The position numbers were made by a program, and so were the translations under genes. A stretch of 16,915 nt of DNA from Ruminococcus sp. (GTDB taxonomy: Bacteria; Bacillota; Clostridia; Oscillospirales; Ruminococcaceae), in NCBI GenBank assembly GCA_031262625.1, contig JAISHJ010000002.1:1-16915 (forward strand), read 5' to 3'. Below are positions 6,165-12,222 of the stretch, one piece after another. Position 1 is the first letter of the stretch, and each line of letters starts with the position of its first letter. The notes beneath the pieces were generated by a model. That model ran no database searches, was not told the origin of the DNA, and was given only the letters and a program-made list of their open reading frames with translations.

Positions 6165-7241
6165 TTAAGTTAAGTCGGCAGTTGTCTCATCAAGGTGTTC
6201 GGCTTCTTCCATGACGGGAATGTATTTAATTTCATACTGCTTTTGTAGAATTCTCAGTGCTCTCATATATCTGCGGCTTCTCATGGTCGGGAAGGCTTTT
6301 AAGAGCCTTATAATAGCTTTATTTTTAGTATTAACAAGGGCTTCGTAACGTTCGCGGACGTCTTCTCTTGCTGTCTCTGCGACTGCTCCCGCCTTTTCTC
6401 TTGCCGTCTCCGCTACAGTGCCGACTTTTTCTCTCGCAATCTCTGCCTTTTCACGCGCCGTCTCCGCTACAGTGCCGACTTTTTCTCTCGCAATCTCTGC
6501 CTTTTCTTTGGCAGTCTCTGCGGCAGTTCCAACCTTCTCTTTAGCGGTCTCTGCGGCGGCTTCTGCCTTTTCTTTAGCCGTTTCAGCCGCCGCCATTGCC
6601 TTTTGAGTGCCGCCGGCAAGGCGTTTTCCTATCCCCTGCGCGCTCTTTAGCATTACGCCGGAGATGTCGTCTATCTGCTTTAGGTGAAGGTTAAGATTAA
6701 TAGCCGCTCGAATAGAACTCATAAGGTCTATAACGATAAGGATAAGCATTATCGAAAGGAAAATAAGTCCGCCGATAATAGGAATTTTGTCGATTAAAGT
6801 TTCAAGCGCCGGCTGTATGCCCTTTAGGACTATGACGCACCCTATCCCCCAGCCTACGCTTACCCAAAGGCAGATCAGCCCTTTGAAATTAAACTTAAAC
6901 ATGGAGTAGTCCCACCAGCGGTTTTGAAAAATCTTTTCGAGGAGTATCCCCACAAATAGTTCAAAGGCGGTACAGACGATAGCGGTACAGAAAAAGAGGA
7001 GTATCCACGTGTGGACTATCGGGCGGAAGAGGACTACTACTAAAATAACGCCTGCGCCATATATCGGGCAGATAGGCATATTAAGAAAGCCGCGGTTTTG
7101 ATATTCTCCCGTCTGTATGGTCATGGTAATAACTTCGATTGCCCAGCCCACAAAACTCCAGAAAACGAACATCAGACACATTTCATAGAGTGAGAAGTCG
7201 AAAAAGGGCAACCGCTCGAAGAAAAAGTTATCGGGAAACAA
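6165..7241 (-). CDS. CmpB-family (ABC_trans_CmpB) membrane protein with LEA-like repeat tail
   Basis: The N-terminal 175 or so residues form about five or six membrane helices with the hallmark FWSFVGWAIEV, GEYQNRGFLNMPICPIYGAG and WWDYS motifs of the CmpB family, annotated as putative ABC transporter permeases but of unproven function. After a linker, residues 221-300 (numbered from the GTG at 7250) are near-perfect 11-residue repeats of AAETAKEKAEA type mixed with 7-residue AREKVGT units, predicted to form a long amphipathic helix. A basic tail with RRYMRALRILQKQY follows. Start choice: AAGGAG overlaps the GTG at 7250 but lies 8 bases before the in-frame TTG at 7241, so I prefer the TTG (358 aa); the GTG gives 361 aa. 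Neighbours are a small membrane protein upstream and the hybrid kinase downstream on the same strand. Confidence 0.85.
   Translation of the reverse strand: MFPDNFFFERLPFFDFSLYEMCLMFVFWSFVGWAIEVITMTIQTGEYQNRGFLNMPICPIYGAGVILVVVLFRPIVHTWILLFFCTAIVCTAFELFVGILLEKIFQNRWWDYSMFKFNFKGLICLWVSVGWGIGCVIVLKGIQPALETLIDKIPIIGGLIFLSIMLILIVIDLMSSIRAAINLNLHLKQIDDISGVMLKSAQGIGKRLAGGTQKAMAAAETAKEKAEAAAETAKEKVGTAAETAKEKAEIAREKVGTVAETAREKAEIAREKVGTVAETAREKAGAVAETAREDVRERYEALVNTKNKAIIRLLKAFPTMRSRRYMRALRILQKQYEIKYIPVMEEAEHLDETTADLT
6351..6590 (-). repeat. In-frame LEA-like repeat array inside the CmpB-like gene
   Basis: The encoded units run 11, 11, 11, 7, 11, 7, 11, 11 residues (221-231, 232-242, 243-253, 254-260, 261-271, 272-278, 279-289, 290-300). 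A 50-bp stretch is identical at 6403-6452 and 6457-6506, a 54-bp period that duplicates an 11+7 residue block. The exact DNA identity points to recent in-frame duplication. Confidence 0.9.
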
Positions 7242-7307
7242 ATGTTTCACTCCTTGTCGGTAATTGTAACATCAAAGTGTTTTATATTCTTGTCGCTGTC
7301 GGAAGGT

Positions 7308-7541
7308 TTAATTATTTTCGTCATTTTCGCCGGAAGATTTTGTGCCGTCGCTGTCCGGCGGAGGATTTTTTTCGCGATAATATTTTATAATCAGGTTTGC
7401 TATAGCGCAAATTCCCGTCACCAGTGCAAATACGGCGGAAACTTTCACCAAATGGTTAACTTCTCCCCACGAAAAAAGTGTAGGTATAGCGTAGAGAAGG
7501 AGTATTATCGGTACTATTACATTTATTGCTGTGCTTTGCAT
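7308..7541 (-). CDS. Small two-helix membrane protein, unknown function
   Basis: This 77-aa protein has two hydrophobic helices (about 5-25 and 32-55), followed by a basic KYYREK motif and a hydrophilic Pro/Asp/Ser/Asn-rich tail (NPPPDSDGTKSSGENDENN). By the positive-inside rule the KYYREK end would face the cytosol. The ATG at 7541 follows AGGA at about 8 bases, 10 bases after the DUF4317 stop and 57 bases ahead of the CmpB-like gene, so it is part of the same transcription unit. I do not recognise a family. It could be an accessory subunit of the neighbouring membrane protein; that is inference. Confidence 0.75.
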   Translation of the reverse strand: MQSTAINVIVPIILLLYAIPTLFSWGEVNHLVKVSAVFALVTGICAIANLIIKYYREKNPPPDSDGTKSSGENDENN

Positions 7542-7551
7542 ATTTTTTATC

Positions 7552-8673
7552 CTAAACCGTGGTTTCTATTCCGTTGACGATAACGGTCGGGTCGTCAAGG
7601 TCTATTATAAGGCACTTGCGCCCGTTTTGGTTTACAGTACGGAGTTTGCCCGCGCTGTCGCCGGTTATACTTACGGTTATTCCTTCGGTTTGAAGATTAA
7701 CCTTTGAAGAGACGAGGTTAACAGCAAGGAGAGGGGTTTCGCCCGCCGCCTTCTCAAACGCGGCAGGGAGAGCCGCTCTCGCGCTCTCCGACACACCCGC
7801 TTCCGAAAGCATCCTTGCTATCCGAGGAGCATCTACTGTCGGGAGTTCTGTCTCGTTTTGATTTTCGGCAATGTAGCTTGCTATCATCTCGTCAATCTGT
7901 ATAATTTTAGTGTAGTCAAGTTCGTCGCCGACAGCGGTCTTTAAGACTTCATTGAAGACTTCGCGTTCCGATTTGGGATTTCTTACAAACTCACAGCCGA
8001 GCAGCTCTGTCACAAGCGAAATATTCGGTTTTGCGGCATTTTTCGAGTAAACTAAAACAGAATTTACGTCCGGGGCGCGGTCTGAAAATACCGGGAATAA
8101 AAATCCGTCGGAGGGTTTGTCCGAAAGGGTAAGGATCAAGTCTTCGCGCTTAATTATAGCTTCGCCGTCAAAGATAAGTTCCTTTTCGGGCATTGCTACC
8201 GGGATGAATGAGACAATGAAAAAATTATAGTCAAGGTCGTTCATGTCAAGGGAGCGGTCGTCTTTAGACTTGCTTATTACCGAATATGTACAGTGCATAA
8301 CAAGCACCGCATATGTGCTTTCCATATGTAAAGAAGCGGCTGTAAGCGGAAGGAGACTGTCGATATAATCTCCCGTCAGGCTTTTGTCTTTTAAGATTCC
8401 GTAAAGCAGCTCCTGCACTCCTCCGGATTCATACTGCTCACGGGGGAAAGCATACTCAACAAGGTTTTTGCCGATACTCCCCGAAAGGGTTCGCTTTGCG
8501 ATATTAAAGAGTAGACTGCCTTCGTCTTCGGGGATTTCTATAAAATTTCGGACTGTACAGCCTTTGATTTTCTTTTCGGCGTTAATATATGCTGTTGCTA
8601 CTCCTCCGACGGTAAAAAGCCCGTCGTCGGTGTGAAAATGTTTCTTTACTTCCGCAAGTTCTCGCTTGTTCAT
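7552..8673 (-). CDS. DUF4317 protein
   Basis: The 373-aa protein matches the DUF4317 family in its start (MNKRELAEVKKHF), the RTLSGSIGKNLVEYAFP motif (61-77), GGVQELLYGI, the DGFLFPVFSDRAPDVNSVLVYSKN segment that is the clearest hallmark, VTELLGCEF, and the C-terminal CLIIDLDDPTVIVNGIET. Length fits this family of uncharacterised cytosolic proteins found mainly in Clostridia. There are no membrane segments. The ATG at 8673 follows GAAGGA by about 8 bases and lies 1 base after the stop of the preceding gene, so translation is probably coupled. Function is unknown. Linkage to membrane and signalling genes here is a clue, not proof. Confidence 0.9.
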   Translation of the reverse strand: MNKRELAEVKKHFHTDDGLFTVGGVATAYINAEKKIKGCTVRNFIEIPEDEGSLLFNIAKRTLSGSIGKNLVEYAFPREQYESGGVQELLYGILKDKSLTGDYIDSLLPLTAASLHMESTYAVLVMHCTYSVISKSKDDRSLDMNDLDYNFFIVSFIPVAMPEKELIFDGEAIIKREDLILTLSDKPSDGFLFPVFSDRAPDVNSVLVYSKNAAKPNISLVTELLGCEFVRNPKSEREVFNEVLKTAVGDELDYTKIIQIDEMIASYIAENQNETELPTVDAPRIARMLSEAGVSESARAALPAAFEKAAGETPLLAVNLVSSKVNLQTEGITVSITGDSAGKLRTVNQNGRKCLIIDLDDPTVIVNGIETTV

Positions 8674-8674
8674 T

Positions 8675-9295
8675 TTATATTTCCTTCGGGATGTTTATTT
8701 CCTGTTCGCCTGTTTCTTCCGGTACGTCAATAATCTCGTCATAAACGGTTGTGTCGGTCAGGGCATCGGGCACGGGGTCTTTATAATTACGTTTGAATAT
8801 TCCCGAATAGAATACGTCAACAAGGTTGCGCTCTTCCGTCGACATCTCCTCCGCATAGCCCATAAGCGCATCGAAAGAGTCTTGGAAATATTTTCTTACA
8901 GGAGGGAACTGGAGACTGCCGGGCGCGGGGATATGCTGCTTCATCTCATGAACATAACGTTTTATCATGTTTGAAGCGTAGATTTCCTTATTCGCCAAAA
9001 AGTCCTTCTTAAACTGGGTAGGCGTAGGGCGCGACATATCATAATACGGCTCGATTTTAATAAGTTCGTCGAGATGTTCAAGCATAGGAGGAATTGAGCT
9101 GTAAAATGTTCCCGGGTCTTTTGTAATCTTTATGTTTGTCATACAGGTTCGTATTGCACGAAGGTGCTTTACTATGAATTTTTTCGCGCAGTCTGTCATA
9201 AACTGCGGCGTAACCATAAGTTCACGCTCGTCCGAATCAAAAAGGATATTCTGTAACTTAATGAGCCGCTTCTTTTCTTCTTTACTTAATGCCAT
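8675..9295 (-). CDS. Unknown 206-aa soluble protein
   Basis: I do not recognise this protein. It has no signal peptide or membrane helix. It starts with a charged helix (LSKEEKKRLIKLQNILF), has a central helical part with conserved-looking aromatic residues (FYSSIPPMLEHLDELIKIEPYYDMSRPTPTQFKKDFLANKEIY), and ends in an acidic tail (EIIDVPEETGEQEINIPKEI) that could be a docking or degradation segment. The ATG at 9295 follows GAAGGTG. It lies 21 bases behind the flippase stop and 1 base before the DUF4317 start, so it is firmly part of the operon. The tight coupling to DUF4317 suggests that the two products act together. Confidence 0.8.
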   Translation of the reverse strand: MALSKEEKKRLIKLQNILFDSDERELMVTPQFMTDCAKKFIVKHLRAIRTCMTNIKITKDPGTFYSSIPPMLEHLDELIKIEPYYDMSRPTPTQFKKDFLANKEIYASNMIKRYVHEMKQHIPAPGSLQFPPVRKYFQDSFDALMGYAEEMSTEERNLVDVFYSGIFKRNYKDPVPDALTDTTVYDEIIDVPEETGEQEINIPKEI

Positions 9296-9316
9296 TATTA
9301 CACCTTCAAAAATTTT

Positions 9317-10711
9317 TTAGGAATGTAAAACCTTTTTTGCCGTATCTGAAACCGCACGGAAATTAATGATAACCGCCGTAACGGTAATAACAAGCATAAA
9401 TATAACGCCGTTTTTTACTTCAAGATAGCATATTACCGCCGCGCCGGAAGCAAGGATTGCGTTAACGAATAATCTACCTATATAAGGCTTAAAATGTATA
9501 TACCTTCTGCTGTCGATTAGCCTTGCTCCGAAACAGATGATGTAGGATACGGCGGTAGCTATCGCCGCACCTGTCGGTCCGAAATGCGGTATAAGTATTA
9601 TGTTTAAGATAATATTGGACACAGCGGCGGCAAGTGCCGTTATACAGGCGTTTACAGAACGCTTCTTTACGTTATAAATACTCGTTAAAAATTGGCAGGC
9701 GCACTGAAAAACCATGGCTATAATTAAAATTGCGCAGTACCTGTATGACAGCCCGAAGTCTTTCCCGTTAGTGTCAACCAAAATGTTCGTGAGCGGTTTG
9801 CAGATAAGGATAAGTCCGCAGGCTCCGGTAAGGAGCAGGGAGGAGTACGCTCCCCAAATTTTAGAAAAATAATCCGTAAGTTCTTTATCGTCTTTATTTT
9901 CGATTACCGACATCTGCCACGCTTGGAAAAAGAGGGTTGTGAACATGAGGAGCAGAGTGGGAATCTTATAAGCCGCACTGTAGATACCGTTTTGGGTTTC
10001 GCCCACAAGACCGATTACAAACCATCTGTCCGAAGCGGAGGTTATCCACCATAAAATATATGTCGGGACGAGGGGGAGCGAATATTTTATCATGTCGCGA
10101 AGTGTAGAAGCTATCCCCCGGAAGTTAATATATTTATATGTGCTTCCTACCGCGCTTAGAAATAAAACGGAGAGAATGTCGGAGCAGATTATCGAGAGGA
10201 CATAGCCCCTTACCCCCATATCAAGCCCTACAAGAAAGATTACGTTAAATATTACGGTAGTGAGTGTCGCTAAAATACCGTCGAGGGCGAAGAGTTTAAC
10301 CATGTTGCGGGAACGGATAAAACAGGCTGTGATTTGCCGCAGGCTTGAGAACATACAGGCGGCGTAGATAAAGAATGTGTAGCCGAAAAATTCCGGAATA
10401 GTATTAAGCGCAGGTGAACACAGGGCGAATACGCCGCAGCCTATCATAGTCACAAACAGCGCGGAGGAAAAAACCTTCGTTTTCGAGTAGCCGCGGTCTA
10501 AACCGAAGCGGATAACCGCATCGGCAAAGGCGAGGGTAATTAGCGGATAGATTATGTTAATTGTCTGGTAAATAAGGTCGGCTTTCCCGTATTCGGCTTC
10601 CGTCATTACCCCTGTATAGAGCCTGACGAGGAAGAATGAGAGAAATTTCGCGCCGAAAGAGCCTATAGCAAAGACAATTGTGTCGGAGACAAGCTTTTTA
10701 TATTTGTTCAT
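9317..10711 (-). CDS. Wzx/MATE-type oligosaccharide flippase
   Basis: The 464-aa product is hydrophobic throughout, with about 12-14 membrane helices. It has the polysaccharide-export start (KKLVSDTIVFAIGSFGAKFLSFFLVRLYTGVMTEAEYGKADLIYQTINII), the central TSASDRWFVIGLVGETQNGIYSAAYKIPTLL segment typical of the MOP/Wzx superfamily, and GPTGAAIATAVSYIICF near the C-terminus. Such proteins flip lipid-linked oligosaccharides to the outer face of the membrane. No glycosyltransferases adjoin it on this strand, unlike a classic capsule locus, so the substrate is unclear. The ATG at 10711 has only a weak GGGG-containing site upstream. It is first among the close-packed genes and follows a structured leader. 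Confidence 0.9.
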   Translation of the reverse strand: MNKYKKLVSDTIVFAIGSFGAKFLSFFLVRLYTGVMTEAEYGKADLIYQTINIIYPLITLAFADAVIRFGLDRGYSKTKVFSSALFVTMIGCGVFALCSPALNTIPEFFGYTFFIYAACMFSSLRQITACFIRSRNMVKLFALDGILATLTTVIFNVIFLVGLDMGVRGYVLSIICSDILSVLFLSAVGSTYKYINFRGIASTLRDMIKYSLPLVPTYILWWITSASDRWFVIGLVGETQNGIYSAAYKIPTLLLMFTTLFFQAWQMSVIENKDDKELTDYFSKIWGAYSSLLLTGACGLILICKPLTNILVDTNGKDFGLSYRYCAILIIAMVFQCACQFLTSIYNVKKRSVNACITALAAAVSNIILNIILIPHFGPTGAAIATAVSYIICFGARLIDSRRYIHFKPYIGRLFVNAILASGAAVICYLEVKNGVIFMLVITVTAVIINFRAVSDTAKKVLHS

Positions 10712-10877
10712 ATTTTGTTATCTTGCCCCAACTAAATTTAGACATAGTCATTCTGTAACAACTTACGTTTTTTATAAAGCCCGAGTATATATGCTTTTGT
10801 AAATCCCCGCCGCGATACATCCAAAGCATGGATAAAGACCAAATGCGGCGGCGAAGGTGCAGGGGTTACACCCCTGC
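10712..10877 (-). other. Structured leader between the small peptide gene and the flippase
   Basis: On the minus strand this 166-base stretch starts with a perfect 7-bp hairpin (GCAGGGG/CCCCTGC, 10859-10877) directly after the stop of the 38-aa ORF. A second stem pairs 10845-10851 with 10807-10813 (CCGCCGC/GCGGCGG), enclosing a small TCCA/TGGA hairpin (10820-10832). Neither stem is followed by a T-run, so these are not simple terminators. It could be an attenuator, mRNA processing site or protein-binding leader. No known riboswitch motif is recognisable to me. Confidence 0.45.
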
Positions 10878-10994
10878 TCACACCTCAATGTATTTTTTGC
10901 TGTCTCTTTCCATAATGCCTACGGCGATACCTACGGCGGTCAGACCGCCCATAATTACGGCGGCTACCCATAAAGCTCTGTATAAAATTTTCAT
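10878..10994 (-). CDS. 38-aa single-helix membrane peptide
   Basis: The ATG at 10994 opens MKILYRALWVAAVIMGGLTA-, then VGIAVGIMERDSKKYIEV and a TGA at 10878. Residues about 7-28 form one Gly/Ala-rich membrane helix with basic residues on both sides and a short polar C-terminus. Support comes from an AAAGGTG ribosome binding site 8 bases before the ATG and a near-consensus promoter 33 bases further upstream. An overlapping plus-strand frame (10828-11058) lacks such signals. No family is recognised. It may be the first gene of the flippase transcription unit or a separate short transcript ending at the hairpin that follows its stop. Confidence 0.65.
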   Translation of the reverse strand: MKILYRALWVAAVIMGGLTAVGIAVGIMERDSKKYIEV

Positions 10995-11026
10995 AAAGTT
11001 TGCACCTTTTTTTACAAGTTATATTA

Positions 11027-11055
11027 AGTATATCATATTATTTGCTTGCAGTCAA
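11027..11055 (-). promoter_or_regulatory. Promoter of the 38-aa peptide gene and possibly the flippase operon
   Basis: Read on the minus strand, TTGACT (11055-11050) and TATACT (11032-11027) are 17 bases apart, one mismatch each from consensus. It diverges from the plus-strand promoter at 11075-11103, with about 20 bases between the two -35 elements. Confidence 0.8.
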
Positions 11056-11074
11056 TAATTTTAAGAAAAAAACC

Positions 11075-11103
11075 TTGCAAAGTAAAAATTATTGTGGTAT
11101 AAT
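11075..11103 (+). promoter_or_regulatory. Promoter of the GH5-pcrA gene unit
   Basis: TTGCAA (11075-11080) and consensus TATAAT (11098-11103) are 17 bases apart, with TGG forming an extended -10. It lies about 43 bases before the TTG start of the GH5 gene. The two divergent promoters are close enough to share a regulator. Confidence 0.85.
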
Positions 11104-11145
11104 TGTGGGGAATACAAACTTACATATGTTTAGGAGTAAACTACA

Positions 11146-12222
11146 TTGACCGGATTAGAATTTACCGCTTTGATGCACGCGGGCTGGAACCTTGGTAACG
11201 TATTTGACTCGGCGGACGGGAAGCCCTTTGATGCAGAGCATGAATTTGACTATATTACGAGCAGAAAGAACCCTGCCGCGTCAAGAGAACTTTTTGAAGC
11301 TGTCTATAACGCAGGATTTAAGACTATGAGACTGCCTGTAAGCTGGCACAACCACGTTATAAATGAAGATTTTGACATATCACCGGCTTGGCTTGAAGCC
11401 TATAAAAAGGCGGTAGACACTGCGCTTGAGATTGGATTTTACGTAATTATAAATATACACCACGACGATAATATGGTTATCCCTACCGGTGAGACTTTGG
11501 AGTCTTCTTGGAAGTTTATGGGCGCTATATGGAAACAGCTTTCGGAAATCTTCGGTGACTATGACGAAAAGCTTCTTTTCGAGAGCCTTAATGAACCTCG
11601 CCTTAAAGGTACGGAGTACGAATGGAAAGTAATAGACTACAGTAACGACATTCAGCGTGATGCTATTAATACTATTATGACTCTCAACGAGCGTTTTGTG
11701 AAGCTTATCCGTGCTTCCGGGAAAAATAATGCTTCTCGTTACCTCCTCTGCCCCTCTCATGCGGCAAATATTGACAGCACCCTTATTGAAGAATTTAAGA
11801 TTCCCGAAGACGAACATATTATAGTTTCGGTACACGCTTACCTTCCCTATCCGTTCGCGCTTGCGCCGATAGGTTCCCCGGAAGCTACAGATAAATTCGA
11901 CCCCGAAAGTGCTTCCGACAGAGGGTCTATCGACAATTGTATGAAGGGCTTATATGAGAAGTATATCTCAAAGGGAATTCCCGTAATTATCGGGGAATAC
12001 GGCGCTTCAAACCGCGGTGATAACACCGAAGCCCGCGCAAAATGGACGGAATATTATGTAGGAACCGCCGCAAAATACGGTATAATCTGCGTTTGGTGGG
12101 ATAACGGCTCTTTCGACGGCGACTACGAAAATTTCGCGATAATCCGCCGCGATAATCTTACTTTCCCCTACCCCTCAATACTTGAACCCCTTGTCAAGGA
12201 GCGAAATCTTCAAACCGTATGA
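11146..12222 (+). CDS. GH5 family endoglucanase-like enzyme, probably cytosolic
   Basis: The 358-aa product is a (beta/alpha)8 glycoside hydrolase close to subfamily GH5_4. It shows HAGWNLGN (11-18), MRLPVSWHNH (61-70), INIHHDD (102-108), the acid/base motif LFESLNEPR with Glu150, SVHAYLPY (228-235), the nucleophile motif IIGEYGA with Glu284, and WWDNG (317-321). The family hydrolyses beta-1,4-glucans such as cellulose, xyloglucan or lichenan. No signal peptide, dockerin, or carbohydrate-binding module is present, and the catalytic domain starts within ten residues. The enzyme therefore probably acts on imported oligosaccharides rather than outside the cell. It starts at TTG 11146, 9 bases after AGGAG; no better start exists upstream. 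Its stop overlaps the pcrA start (ATGA), an unexpected coupling of a hydrolase with a DNA helicase. Confidence 0.93.
   Translation: MTGLEFTALMHAGWNLGNVFDSADGKPFDAEHEFDYITSRKNPAASRELFEAVYNAGFKTMRLPVSWHNHVINEDFDISPAWLEAYKKAVDTALEIGFYVIINIHHDDNMVIPTGETLESSWKFMGAIWKQLSEIFGDYDEKLLFESLNEPRLKGTEYEWKVIDYSNDIQRDAINTIMTLNERFVKLIRASGKNNASRYLLCPSHAANIDSTLIEEFKIPEDEHIIVSVHAYLPYPFALAPIGSPEATDKFDPESASDRGSIDNCMKGLYEKYISKGIPVIIGEYGASNRGDNTEARAKWTEYYVGTAAKYGIICVWWDNGSFDGDYENFAIIRRDNLTFPYPSILEPLVKERNLQTV

Noticed and set aside
6403..6506. CRISPR-like direct repeats
   Set aside because: The repeats are nearly adjacent with a 4-bp gap, stay in frame and encode a regular helical protein repeat; no cas genes are present.
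10828..11058. Plus-strand 76-codon frame opposite the 38-aa peptide gene
   Set aside because: It has no ribosome binding site, and the minus strand carries a promoter, ribosome binding site and plausible membrane peptide in the same place.
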